Translations under genes and position numbers: made by a program
The notes under the pieces: model-generated
Told to the model about the DNA's origin: nothing
Seen by the model: the letters and a program-made list of their open reading frames with translations, nothing else
Databases searched by the model: none
NCBI GenBank assembly: GCA_029879825.1
Contig: JAOUPL010000016.1
Location: 1 to 17,291 of the forward strand
Length of the DNA stretch: 17,291 nucleotides
Direction: 5' to 3'
Source: Candidatus Bathyarchaeota archaeon
GTDB taxonomy: Archaea > Thermoproteota > Bathyarchaeia > Bathyarchaeales > Bathyarchaeaceae
Shown: positions 6,104-13,581 of the stretch, one piece after another
Position numbering within the stretch: the stretch's first letter is position 1
How the letters are laid out: every line of letters begins with the position of its first letter

Positions 6104-7486
6104 ATGTCTCGCACACAATTACTTAAACAAATCTTCAATGCCCATTCTGTAGCCATCATTGGAGCATCAAGACGTATAGGGCATCCCAGCCACCTAACGC
6201 TAATGGGATTGATAGAATCTGGGTTTGAAGGCAAAATTTATCCTATAAATCCCTCAGCAAGGGAGATAGACGGCATAAAAGCGTACCCGAACATCAAATC
6301 AGTCCATGAACCCATTGACCTAGCCTTCATCGCCGTTCGGGCAGCAAAAGTCATACCAATACTTAGAGAATGTGCTGAAAAAGGCGTTAAAGGAGCCATC
6401 ATCAATTCAGCAGGCTTTAAGGAGCTAGGAACCAAGAAGGGAATAGAACGAGAAGAGGAGGTTAGGCGAATAGCCTCCTCCACGGGCATGGGAATCATAG
6501 GTCCCAACTGCGTAGGCTTCCATCGATCTTCAATGAGTACAATGCCTGAGCTACCTCAACCTGCAGAAATAAGGGCAATTTTGAATGAAAAAGGAAACGT
6601 TGGAATGACTAGCCAGAGCGGCTGGTTCTGTGGATTTTACATTCATAAATGCGCACTGCGGGGAGTGCGATTCAGCACGGTTATTAGCAGTGGCAACGAG
6701 GCTGATTTCACAACCATAGATTTTCTCGAATATCTAGGAGAAGATGAAGATACAAAAGTCATAACAATGTATCTAGAGGGCGTGAAAGATGGGAAAAATT
6801 TCCTGAAAGTTAGCAAAGCAATAACACCTGAGAAACCCATAGTAATTTGGAAGGTTGGCTTGACGAAAGCCGGTTCCAGAGCGGCTTTTTCTCACACAGG
6901 AAGTTTAGCTGGTAAGGAGGGAATTTATGGTGCTGTTTTTCATCAGGCACAAATTGTTCAAGCATTTTCAAGCAAGGAACTCATCGATCTCACGGTAGCT
7001 TTCTCTCTCTGCAAGAAACCTAAAGGGAATAAGGTTGGGATAATTTCTAGTCCGGGGGGCTTCGCTGTGGCTACTGCAGACGCTTGTGAGAGAGCCGGTT
7101 TAAACGTGCCAAGATTATCCGAAAAAACTTGCAAGGAACTTAAGAAGTTTTTGCCCCAATACTCTTCCACCCTAAATCCCGTAGACTTAACCATGACAGC
7201 CGTCGAGAACCCTCAATTTTATCCGGAGTGCATGAAAATACTTGACTCTGACGATAAAATAGATTCCATGATTGTTGTCACAGGCGCCAGCGGCATTTAC
7301 GATGAGTTCATAGAAAAGTCTGTTAGAGAGATCGAAAAGCCCGTTATGGTTGTGTTGACTCCTTACTGGACCGTAGAAACCGAACCAAGCGCTTCGGCTA
7401 AAGCGGGAATACCTACATACGCCTATCCTGAGGAGGCGGCCAAATCGTTGGCAGCACTTACGCAATATGCAATGGTCCATTCCTAG
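6104..7486 (+). CDS. Acyl-CoA synthetase (NDP-forming), alpha subunit
   Basis: This 460-residue cytosolic protein matches the alpha subunit of ADP-forming acetyl/acyl-CoA synthetases, which convert acyl-CoA, ADP and phosphate to the free acid, ATP and CoA. The N-terminal CoA-binding Rossmann domain has SVAIIGASRRIGHPSH (about 15-30), YPINP (46-50) and AFIAVRA (74-80). The succinyl-CoA-ligase-type domains follow, with IIGPNCVGF (131-139), GMTSQSG (167-173) and SSGNEAD (195-201). AFSHTGSLAG (261-270) places the phosphohistidine at H264. The length fits a separate alpha subunit. The ATP-grasp beta subunit is not in the window, so it must be encoded elsewhere. In fermenting archaea these enzymes make ATP from amino-acid or sugar breakdown. 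The substrate cannot be read from the sequence. The ATG has no clear ribosome binding site, fitting a short leader. Confidence 0.9.
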   Translation: MSRTQLLKQIFNAHSVAIIGASRRIGHPSHLTLMGLIESGFEGKIYPINPSAREIDGIKAYPNIKSVHEPIDLAFIAVRAAKVIPILRECAEKGVKGAIINSAGFKELGTKKGIEREEEVRRIASSTGMGIIGPNCVGFHRSSMSTMPELPQPAEIRAILNEKGNVGMTSQSGWFCGFYIHKCALRGVRFSTVISSGNEADFTTIDFLEYLGEDEDTKVITMYLEGVKDGKNFLKVSKAITPEKPIVIWKVGLTKAGSRAAFSHTGSLAGKEGIYGAVFHQAQIVQAFSSKELIDLTVAFSLCKKPKGNKVGIISSPGGFAVATADACERAGLNVPRLSEKTCKELKKFLPQYSSTLNPVDLTMTAVENPQFYPECMKILDSDDKIDSMIVVTGASGIYDEFIEKSVREIEKPVMVVLTPYWTVETEPSASAKAGIPTYAYPEEAAKSLAALTQYAMVHS

Positions 7487-7549
7487 AACGGGCATTAACT
7501 TCATGAAGTGATGATGCAACTTTAGAGTTGGGGATTCTCAGTTTTCTGA

Positions 7550-7560
7550 GCGCGTGCGCA
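7550..7560. repeat. GC-alternating motif, near copy
   Basis: GCGCGTGCGCA lies in the 77-base gap between two convergent genes, three bases beyond the end of the minus-strand transglutaminase gene. It is a near copy of the TGCGCGCGCA motif seen in other gaps, with one C-to-T change in the alternating run. Confidence 0.4.
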
Positions 7561-7563
7561 ATA

Positions 7564-8214
7564 CTATGATTGTTCAAGTTGTTTTACTTTTTTGCTTGCG
7601 ATTGGATATTCATCGATAAAGGCTCGCATAATCTCCTTGAATGGAAGATCTACATATGCCCCATGATACTTTACATACTCTATGTGGAGCTCTCCATTCT
7701 TGTTTCTCTCATGAAAAACAGCATCCGTAAGGCCGTCAAACTCAACTGGTTTTAGGTCAAATTTATTGCACATCCTTATGTCGAAAGCAGGTGTTGCTTT
7801 TACCCACCTATTATTGAGCCAGAGCTCGGAATAGCCATGATAAACAAACAAGTTTGTTCCCATCAGGTCTACAAGATCCTTGGGAGCAAGATGATTTCTT
7901 ATATCCGCAAATCCTAATCTGGACGGTATGCCAACCGCTCTAGCAAGGGATGCCAAAAGCACAGCCTTCTGAACACAATAACCTTCCCGTCTTTGTAGTG
8001 TTTTGCTTGCACGATAACCTTCAATCGAAAAGGGAGGGTATGGGATGTACTTTATTTCATCTCTCACAAAGTAAAACAGCGCTTTCGCTTTGTCTTTTTG
8101 AGAGGTGTATTTTTCTGTAAGTAAAGTAGCTTTCTCTTTTACTACTTCTGAATCGGAATCGATTGCAAAAGTAGGTTTCAGATAAAGATCTGGCTTATCT
8201 CCTTCTGCGGTCAT
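7564..8214 (-). CDS. Transglutaminase-like cysteine protease-fold protein
   Basis: This 216-residue protein has the transglutaminase-core triad in order: C80 in REGYCVQKA, H126 in VYHGYSELW, and D145 in KATPAFD. The preceding helix KAKALFYFVRDEIKY is the usual lead-in of this family. Archaeal members are taken to be peptidases or amidases rather than protein cross-linkers. The substrate is unknown. No signal peptide is visible, so it should act in the cytoplasm. The ATG is preceded by GGAGAG at eight bases, which sets the start. The ATG between them is out of frame and stops at once. The 88-residue membrane protein gene lies upstream on the same strand, 109 bases away, with a GC-alternating motif in the gap, so co-transcription is uncertain. 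Confidence 0.88.
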   Translation of the reverse strand: MTAEGDKPDLYLKPTFAIDSDSEVVKEKATLLTEKYTSQKDKAKALFYFVRDEIKYIPYPPFSIEGYRASKTLQRREGYCVQKAVLLASLARAVGIPSRLGFADIRNHLAPKDLVDLMGTNLFVYHGYSELWLNNRWVKATPAFDIRMCNKFDLKPVEFDGLTDAVFHERNKNGELHIEYVKYHGAYVDLPFKEIMRAFIDEYPIASKKVKQLEQS

Positions 8215-8300
8215 ACAGGCATCTCTCCTGTACCCTGACTAACTCTTTTGGTTCTCCTAATATTTTTCTACTTTTCTTGAATTTAGCAACTTCTAATGGT

Positions 8301-8309
8301 TGCGCGCGC
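8301..8309. repeat. GC-alternating motif copy
   Basis: TGCGCGCGC lies 15 bases beyond the stop of the small membrane protein gene on the minus strand. It is one of the recurrent GC-alternating intergenic sites. Confidence 0.55.
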
Positions 8310-8323
8310 CACTTGCCCATAAA

Positions 8324-8590
8324 TCAGAAAGGCGACACGTATTCCCTGACTATTCCAGCTGTCAAAAGCACTATTCCTGTCCCTAAGAGGAAGAGCAACG
8401 GATAGATAAAGACTGAAATCATTTGCTCGTAGCTTATCCCTGGACTGAGCTGGGAGCTGAAGAATACGGATATCCACAAAATGGCAAAGGTTGCAAGAAA
8501 ACCTGAACCAAATCCTATTGCGAGACCGTTTACAAAAGAACTTCTACCTCTAGCCGTTATTACATCGGTTTCCACAGTAGGCCCTCTCAA
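8324..8590 (-). CDS. Small two-TM membrane protein, unknown
   Basis: This protein of up to 88 residues has two hydrophobic segments (about residues 20-44 and 57-80). The polar N-terminus and short C-terminus (REYVSPF) would both lie on the same side. The longest frame starts at TTG 8590, but GTG 8575 (codon 6) is better placed. GAGAGGG lies six bases before it, which would make a protein of 83 residues starting at ETDVITARGR. I do not recognise the family. The promoter region upstream contains an 11-bp direct repeat flanking a TATA-like element, so the gene is probably regulated. Confidence 0.65.
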   Translation of the reverse strand: MRGPTVETDVITARGRSSFVNGLAIGFGSGFLATFAILWISVFFSSQLSPGISYEQMISVFIYPLLFLLGTGIVLLTAGIVREYVSPF

Positions 8591-8619
8591 AACGACTCTT
8601 TGTGTTGCAAATTTATGTG

Positions 8620-8657
8620 TTCAGAATTAGCAATCTTTATTTTAGATTCAGAATTAG
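8620..8657 (-). promoter_or_regulatory. TATA element flanked by 11-bp direct repeats
   Basis: TTCAGAATTAG occurs at 8620-8630 and again at 8647-8657 on the plus strand. Between the copies, on the minus strand, is CTAAAATAAAG, a good archaeal TATA element centred near 8638. Transcription would start near 8612, about 37 bases before the GTG at 8575. Two identical sites bracketing a TATA element are a typical arrangement for a regulator that competes with TBP. Confidence 0.45.
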
Positions 8658-8687
8658 ATTCAAAACTTAAATCCTCATCAAACATCT

Positions 8688-9464
8688 CTAAACTCTATGA
8701 AGTCTACATATGTCCAGAATTTTCTTGATTTTCTCTTGAGCACGCTCGCGCTTATAATTTCTTAGGGCGTTTATCAGTTCTTTTTCGTCAACTTTGCCTA
8801 GTTTCCTCTTTATTCTCTTTGCAGTTTGGCTTCCTATGAAAAGATACTGGCAGATTGATGTTACGTTTGAGACTCTCCGGTTGATACTGGCGGTTTCAAA
8901 ATCCACCAAGTAGGGGCGATCATTCGCGCCTATGATTATGTGTTTCGGCGCTCTACTCAGCTCTCCATGATCCAAGCCAGCTTCATCCAGCCTATAACAT
9001 TGCTCCAAAACAGCTCGCAAGACCCGACGAATTCTAGACCTTGTTCCCCTTCCCCTTAGGGCTTCAACCCATTGGGGGAGAAGCGTTCCTTCGATAAACT
9101 CCATGAGGAGAAAGTTGTCGGTGACGTTGAGCAGTCTCGGTCCAACATGGATGGCGTTTGCTCTCCTGAGCATCTCTGCTTCGTGTTGCATCCCAGCCCG
9201 GTCAGCGTCTACTCTACGAATTTTCAACGCGCATTTCCCTGCGTCAGTGTGGACTGCAACAACAATGCCTACGCAACCCTTCCCCAATACCGGCATGTCA
9301 AATGCCATTTTGGCTCCGGTGAACTCCACGGCTTTAACTCCGAGTTTTTTTAATTCTTTGAGGCGCTTTTTCATTTCCTTCGAATCATATTTTGGATAGC
9401 ATAAAATCTGACGGTATCTATCTTCATGAAGCCTTTCCAGGGGGACCAGTTCGTTTAGCCGCAA
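8688..9464 (-). CDS. Archaeal RIO-like serine/threonine protein kinase (COG2112-type)
   Basis: This 258-residue protein carries a minimal kinase fold. The glycine loop is LGKGCVGIVV (60-69), the ATP-binding lysine K81 lies in CALKIRRVD, and the C-helix glutamate is probably E95 or E97 in HEAEML. The hinge is LLMEFIEG (119-126). The catalytic loop is LDHGELS (164-170), replacing HRD with DHGE, and the metal-binding DFE is at 188-190, replacing DFG. These changes match the archaeal COG2112 group of predicted protein kinases near the RIO and Kae1-associated lineages. Targets are unknown. The first ~45 residues are basic and helical. The start is TTG 9464, with GAGGCG seven bases upstream. It is transcribed divergently from the aminotransferase from a shared 85-bp region. 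Confidence 0.85.
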   Translation of the reverse strand: MRLNELVPLERLHEDRYRQILCYPKYDSKEMKKRLKELKKLGVKAVEFTGAKMAFDMPVLGKGCVGIVVAVHTDAGKCALKIRRVDADRAGMQHEAEMLRRANAIHVGPRLLNVTDNFLLMEFIEGTLLPQWVEALRGRGTRSRIRRVLRAVLEQCYRLDEAGLDHGELSRAPKHIIIGANDRPYLVDFETASINRRVSNVTSICQYLFIGSQTAKRIKRKLGKVDEKELINALRNYKRERAQEKIKKILDICRLHRV

Positions 9465-9502
9465 GGAAGCGCCTCGCTTTAGGTATAGCTTTCCGGAGAA
9501 TA

Positions 9503-9512
9503 GTTATTAAAC
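9503..9512. promoter_or_regulatory. Shared divergent TATA element
   Basis: GTTATTAAAC is nearly symmetric and lies between two divergent genes. Read rightward it predicts transcription from about 9533, 17 bases before the aminotransferase start. Read leftward it predicts transcription from about 9482, 18 bases before the kinase start. One element could therefore serve both. An imperfect dyad, ATGGT to ACCAT, lies at 9513-9529. Confidence 0.5.
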
Positions 9513-9549
9513 ATGGTTAACTTTACCATTTACCTTAGGGGAAGCTAGA

Positions 9550-10713
9550 TTGGTGTATGATGAAGAGAACATTCTGCTCATGACGCCCGGACCAGTTCCG
9601 CTCCATCCTCGGGTTTATCAAGCCATGTCTAGGGTTGTGTTTCATCATCGAACGCCAGAATATAGGAAAACTTTCGGAGAATGCGTCTCTATGATGAAGG
9701 AAGTGATGCAGACAGAAAACGACGTCTTCATCATCACTGGCTCCGGAACAGCCGCCATGGAAGCTGCGATCGCCAACTGCGTCTCTCCAGGAGATAAGGT
9801 GCTAACCTTGATAAATGGAAAGTTCAGTGAGCGGTGGGTAGAACTAACAGAAACCTTTGGAGGCAAGCCTGTTCCTTTAGAAGTTGAATGGGGAAAGGCG
9901 ATCAAACCCGAAATAGTTTCCGAAGCCTTAGATAAAGAACCAGACATAAAATTCGTAGCAATATGCCACAACGAGACATCCACAGCCGTTATTAACCCAC
10001 TTCAAAAAATCGCCAAGATAACAAAGGAACAGGATAAGATACTCATAGTTGACGGCATCACATCGGTTGGAGGCGACTACGTCTATCCGGACAAGTGGGG
10101 CGTCGACATTCTGATTGCAGGTTCTCAGAAATGCTTAGGATGTTCACCAGGCCTAGGAATGATAATGGTAGGCCCCAAAGCATGGGAAATAATCAACAAA
10201 AGAGAAAACATCCCCTCATACTATCTTAACCTCCCCGCCTACAAGAAATCCTTCGAAAAAAGTTCAGAACCGCCATACACCTCAGCCATATCGTTGATCT
10301 ATGGACTCCACGAAGCCCTCAAAATGATCCTTGAAGAAGGTTACGAAAACAGAGTGAAAAGGCACAGGCTTATGGCTAAAGCCTTAAGAAGCGGAATAGA
10401 AGTCCTTGGTCTGCAACTCCTCGCTGAAAAAGGATACGAATCCAACACCATAACCGCTGCAAGATATCCAGATGGAGTTGACGACGGTGCATTCCGCAAA
10501 GCTATGCAGAAACACGGAATTCTAGTTGCCGGAGGACAGTCTCATCTTAAAGGAAAAATCTTTCGAGTGGCACACATGAATATCATAGCCGAGAGAGAAA
10601 TATTGCTTGTGCTAGCTATGACCAGCCTTGTTTTGAAAGAGCTTGGATTCAAATGTGAAAGTGGGGCCGGAGTCGCTGCGGCACAAGAAACATTCTTAAA
10701 AAACTTGAAATAA
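9550..10713 (+). CDS. Class V aminotransferase, serine/alanine-glyoxylate type
   Basis: This 387-residue PLP enzyme of fold type I has the family hallmarks. LMTPGPVPLHP (10-20) is the substrate-binding N-terminus and GSGTAAMEAA (64-73) holds the phosphate. D168 in LIVDGITSVGG contacts the pyridine nitrogen, and K194 in AGSQKCLGCSPG forms the Schiff base. C-terminal GGQSHLKGKIFRVAHM (337-352) carries the carboxylate-binding arginine. Family members use alanine, serine or aspartate with glyoxylate or pyruvate; which applies here cannot be told. Archaeal relatives include broad-specificity aminotransferases and components of serine synthesis. The start is TTG 9550 or GTG 9553, behind AGGGGAAG. 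The DUF62 SAM hydrolase gene follows after 17 bases, so the pair is likely one operon. The C-terminus adds a short alanine-rich tail. Confidence 0.92.
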   Translation: MVYDEENILLMTPGPVPLHPRVYQAMSRVVFHHRTPEYRKTFGECVSMMKEVMQTENDVFIITGSGTAAMEAAIANCVSPGDKVLTLINGKFSERWVELTETFGGKPVPLEVEWGKAIKPEIVSEALDKEPDIKFVAICHNETSTAVINPLQKIAKITKEQDKILIVDGITSVGGDYVYPDKWGVDILIAGSQKCLGCSPGLGMIMVGPKAWEIINKRENIPSYYLNLPAYKKSFEKSSEPPYTSAISLIYGLHEALKMILEEGYENRVKRHRLMAKALRSGIEVLGLQLLAEKGYESNTITAARYPDGVDDGAFRKAMQKHGILVAGGQSHLKGKIFRVAHMNIIAEREILLVLAMTSLVLKELGFKCESGAGVAAAQETFLKNLK

Positions 10714-10730
10714 CCCCCGTCTTTTTATGA

Positions 10731-11558
10731 TTGAAAATAGTAGATGAAGCAATCGTGTCCATCATAACTCTGCTTTCTGATTTCGGTTTGAAAGATCCCT
10801 ACGTTGCGGAAATGAAAGCCGTAATCCTCTCCATTCATCCGCAAGCACGCATCGTAGACATAACTCACGAAATTGAAAAGTTCAACATACGCATGGGCGC
10901 CTTTGTCCTCGCCTCGGCTACCCCACACTTTCCTGCAGGCACCATCCATGTGGCGGTCGTAGATCCCGGTGTCGGAACCAAAAGACGCCCCATAATCGTT
11001 GAAACCAAGCGCAACTTCTATGTGGGACCCGATAATGGCCTCCTCATGCTGGCTGCTCAGAAGGAAGGCATAAGTCATGTTTACCATGTTAACAACCCGC
11101 AATACATGCTTCCCCGAGTCTCAAGAACCTTTCATGGAAGAGACATTTTCGCTCCAGTAGCCGCTCATTTAGCAAGAGGAAGACCTCCATCTGAGTTTGG
11201 ACCAGAAATTCAAGACTATGCGTTTCCCGAATTCGCGAAAGCACATGTGAGAAAGGGTGAACTGTTGGGAGAGGTTCTGCATATAGACGATTTTGGGAAC
11301 ATTGTCAGTAACATTTCAGCGGAGAACCTCGAAAAAATGGACATATATGAAGGTTGTTCTCTTCGTGTTAAGCTTAACAGTAAGACGTTGACGTTAAAAC
11401 TTTGTTCAGCTTATGGCGAGGTTGCGGCTAAAACTCCGTTGGCCATAATTGGCAGCAGCGATTTTCTTGAGGTATCCGTAAATCAAGGGAGTGCTTCTCG
11501 GATGCTCAAGGCGAAAATTGGGGATCCTCTTCGTGTCTCTTCGGCACCCTCTCACTAA
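10731..11558 (+). CDS. SAM hydroxide adenosyltransferase / SAM hydrolase (DUF62)
   Basis: This 275-residue protein shows the whole set of DUF62 motifs: TLLSDFGLKDPYV (13-25), VVDPGVG (76-82), VGPDNGLL (98-105), RTFHGRDIFAP (132-142) and IDDFGNIVSN (about 186-195). The family hydrolyses S-adenosylmethionine to adenosine and methionine, using an Asp-Arg-His set to activate water. It is related to the fluorinase and chlorinase enzymes. The extra chloride- or fluoride-binding loop of those halogenases is not evident here, so hydrolysis is the better call. The frame opens at TTG 10731. GTG 10755, just before SIITLLSDFG, is an alternative that better matches the usual N-terminus. The gene follows the aminotransferase by 17 bases and probably shares its mRNA. 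The physiological role of the family is still debated. Confidence 0.92.
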   Translation: MKIVDEAIVSIITLLSDFGLKDPYVAEMKAVILSIHPQARIVDITHEIEKFNIRMGAFVLASATPHFPAGTIHVAVVDPGVGTKRRPIIVETKRNFYVGPDNGLLMLAAQKEGISHVYHVNNPQYMLPRVSRTFHGRDIFAPVAAHLARGRPPSEFGPEIQDYAFPEFAKAHVRKGELLGEVLHIDDFGNIVSNISAENLEKMDIYEGCSLRVKLNSKTLTLKLCSAYGEVAAKTPLAIIGSSDFLEVSVNQGSASRMLKAKIGDPLRVSSAPSH

Positions 11559-11571
11559 ACTATCTGAGAAT

Positions 11572-11934
11572 CTATTCTTGAGCGGATGCTATTTTATACG
11601 TTTCAATGTAATCTTTAGCAAATCTTTCGGCATGCTTCTCTGTTCCTCTATGTTTTATGTTGTATGTTCTTAGATGATGATAGAACTCGTGGAGGATCAC
11701 ATAGGGGTTATGTAGTTCATTCAGGTTTGATACGTAAATAGTCCTTTTTTTGGCGATGTAGCATCCAACGTTTTTTCTGTGCCCCTTCGGCATGCCCACT
11801 TTTAATTCAGGTGTTATAACATTGTAGTACTGGCTGAGAGCCTTAAGGGCATCTCCCGGTTTTTTTGAAAGAATCAGATCCACTATTTTGGTCTTAAACA
11901 ACTGTTCAGAGTTCAAAATTTTGACCCCTCCCAT
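11572..11934 (-). CDS. Small zincin-type metallopeptidase
   Basis: This 120-residue protein has one recognisable catalytic signature, LHEFYHHLRTY (81-91), an HExxH zinc site with ligands H82 and H86 and catalytic E83. A likely third ligand, E99 or E103, lies in GTEKHAERFAKDY (97-109). The spacing matches compact zincins related to the IrrE/SprT-like groups. No signal peptide or membrane segment is present, so it should be cytoplasmic. It follows the rhomboid gene by six bases on the same strand and is surely co-transcribed. The frame starts at ATG 11934, but a strong GGGAGGGG overlapping codons 2-4 lies eight bases before TTG 11916 (codon 7). Translation may therefore begin there, giving 114 residues. 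The substrate is unknown. Confidence 0.78.
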   Translation of the reverse strand: MGGVKILNSEQLFKTKIVDLILSKKPGDALKALSQYYNVITPELKVGMPKGHRKNVGCYIAKKRTIYVSNLNELHNPYVILHEFYHHLRTYNIKHRGTEKHAERFAKDYIETYKIASAQE

Positions 11935-11940
11935 CTTTGT

Positions 11941-12513
11941 CTAAAATATGATTTTACGGCTTTTAGCCAAAGCGTAGCCGATTATCAGTCCAGCTGCAAG
12001 TCCGCCGAAGTGCGCGAAAATATTAACTCCCCTGCCAGCGGTCATCACCAACAGCAAAAATGAAAACAATAACGCTCCCACAATAGACTGACCAAATGTT
12101 TTTCTCAGGTATATGACACATGCGCCAAAGATTCCAAATATTGCTCCTGAAGCCCCAGCGGAAAGCGTCAAAGGATGCATTAGTAGCAGAGTTAGCAAGT
12201 TGCCAGAAAGTCCAGACAGAAAGTAGATGAAGAAATATTCTTCTGGACTGAAGAGTCCCTCGGCTCTAAAACCGAATATGAGAAGGAAAAACATGTTAAG
12301 TAAAAGGTGAATTATGTCCACATGGACGAAGATGGAGGTCAAAAGTTGCCAGTACCAACCGTTCATAACGTAAAGATTGAATTGCCCCCACCGCTCGAGA
12401 GCACTATCGCTTGTTCTTATGAAGTTGCCACCGACAACTGAAGTGTAGATGTAAACCAGTAGATTTGCTATAATCAAGAAAGTGGTCGGTGTTGGTTTGA
12501 GCAGAGTTCTCAT
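11941..12513 (-). CDS. Rhomboid-family intramembrane serine protease
   Basis: This 190-residue polytopic membrane protein has all rhomboid hallmarks: WYWQLLTSIFVH (53-64), HLLLNM (69-74) with the oxyanion N73, GASGAIFG (120-127) with nucleophile S122, and FAHFGGLAAG (166-175) with catalytic H168. Six hydrophobic segments are visible, the minimal rhomboid core without extra domains. Rhomboids cleave substrate helices inside the membrane. Archaeal substrates are mostly unknown. The gene leads an operon with the zincin and is divergent from the presenilin-like protease, giving three proteases in a row. The ATG at 12513 follows AGGA with almost no spacer, so initiation may not depend on it. Confidence 0.95.
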   Translation of the reverse strand: MRTLLKPTPTTFLIIANLLVYIYTSVVGGNFIRTSDSALERWGQFNLYVMNGWYWQLLTSIFVHVDIIHLLLNMFFLLIFGFRAEGLFSPEEYFFIYFLSGLSGNLLTLLLMHPLTLSAGASGAIFGIFGACVIYLRKTFGQSIVGALLFSFLLLVMTAGRGVNIFAHFGGLAAGLIIGYALAKSRKIIF

Positions 12514-12550
12514 TCCTAAACCATCTTACTTCATACGAGTAATTCCTAAG

Positions 12551-12562
12551 CGTATATATACG
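12551..12562. promoter_or_regulatory. Palindromic TATA element between two intramembrane protease genes
   Basis: CGTATATATACG is a perfect 12-bp palindrome. Leftward it predicts transcription from about 12531, 18 bases before the rhomboid ATG. Rightward it predicts transcription from about 12582, about 50 bases before the presenilin-like ATG. It could thus tie the two genes to one TBP site. Confidence 0.6.
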
Positions 12563-12633
12563 TACCGTGTTAGAGTTTTCTCGAACTGTATCTACCGCAA
12601 AACAAATTTTACGGGGTCAGCATAGGTGAAGGC

Positions 12634-13470
12634 ATGATACTAGATATCTTGCTTCCGTCGGTTCTCTTTCTAATCGCAGTAGCCATAGTCTTTCTCTATG
12701 CCAAGTTGGAAAAGAAGATGGATTCCCTTCTTGGAGGGCACGAATTCCGGATCGGACACGTTGTTTTATTGGTAACGGGGATAGGTGTCCTGGTAACTAT
12801 TCTCGTGTTTGTTCCCGAAAGAGCTATGATGGTTTTCTTCCTCTTCGCTTACTCTACGATTCTGTTCTTGTTCACGTATTTGCTTGCGCCAAAATGGTAT
12901 CTAGCGGTTTTAACGCCTGCTTTATTCATTGCCTTGTATATTATGTATAAGGATACGTACTTATGGAATGCATACCTACCGCCGTACATACCATACTTGT
13001 TAAATTTTTTTGCCATAATCTTCGCCATCTGCATCTCGTTTTACATGGGAAGTTTATTTACGTGGAAAACGACTGCTGCCTTCGTTGCCTTACTGACTAT
13101 TATGGATATCATACAAGTTTTAATCACAGGGCATATGGTAACTTCAGGTGAAAAGGGAATTGCGCTAGGACTACCCGTGGCAATTATCTTACCAACCTTC
13201 CCCTATGAAAGTCGGATTATTCTCGGATTAGGCGATGTCTTTCTTTTCGGGCTTCTCAGCATTCAAACCACACAAAAATACGGAAAAAAATTTGGGTTAG
13301 CATCCATTGTATCTATAACCGTCGTCTTCTTGTTACTTCAGACAATCCTGCTAAACACGGGCGTCGAAAGTTTTCCAGCCACGGTTTTGGTTATCAGCGG
13401 GTGGCTAATTTCGCTGGGGGCAAGGTATCTCTATAAATCGCACATGTCTATCGGTGTTAAAAACGAGTAA
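12634..13470 (+). CDS. Presenilin/SPP-like intramembrane aspartyl protease (A22)
   Basis: This 278-residue protein has about nine hydrophobic segments. Two membrane aspartates define the family. D158 lies in LLTIMDIIQVLITGHM (154-169), the equivalent of the YD motif with M for Y. D201 lies in LGLGDVFLFGLLS (197-209), the exact GxGD motif. The third motif, PAL in the last helices, appears as FPATVLVIS (247-255), with T in place of L. The layout matches archaeal presenilin homologues (PSH, DUF1119). These cleave transmembrane helices, typically signal peptides or remnants. M157 and T250 depart from the consensus, but both catalytic Asp are kept, so activity is likely. ATG 12634 is set by AGGTGAA at 12624-12630. 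It is divergent from the rhomboid gene. Confidence 0.88.
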   Translation: MILDILLPSVLFLIAVAIVFLYAKLEKKMDSLLGGHEFRIGHVVLLVTGIGVLVTILVFVPERAMMVFFLFAYSTILFLFTYLLAPKWYLAVLTPALFIALYIMYKDTYLWNAYLPPYIPYLLNFFAIIFAICISFYMGSLFTWKTTAAFVALLTIMDIIQVLITGHMVTSGEKGIALGLPVAIILPTFPYESRIILGLGDVFLFGLLSIQTTQKYGKKFGLASIVSITVVFLLLQTILLNTGVESFPATVLVISGWLISLGARYLYKSHMSIGVKNE

Positions 13471-13517
13471 AAACTTGGCTAGGAAGATGGTTCATATTTT
13501 GGTATACAATTAGCCTA

Positions 13518-13532
13518 AAATAAAAACTTATA
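13518..13532 (+). promoter_or_regulatory. TATA box of the ferredoxin operon
   Basis: TAAAAACTTATAAGT includes the good TATA core CTTATAAG centred near 13529. Transcription would start near 13554, leaving about 28 bases before ATG 13582, with GAGGGAAA at 13574-13581 as ribosome binding site. Confidence 0.5.
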
Positions 13533-13581
13533 AGTAGTTCATAAACCTCTAATGACTTCCTCTAGAATTGACTGAGGGAAA

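Noticed and set aside
7508..7549. Possible box C/D small RNA (GTGATGA at 7508, CTGA at 7546)
   Set aside because: No D' and C' boxes lie between, the flanks cannot form a terminal stem, and the spacing is too short for a typical archaeal C/D RNA.
10731..11558. SAM-dependent fluorinase or chlorinase instead of hydrolase
   Set aside because: The protein belongs to the same superfamily, but I see no insertion loop like that of the halogenases, and the length and motifs match ordinary DUF62 proteins.
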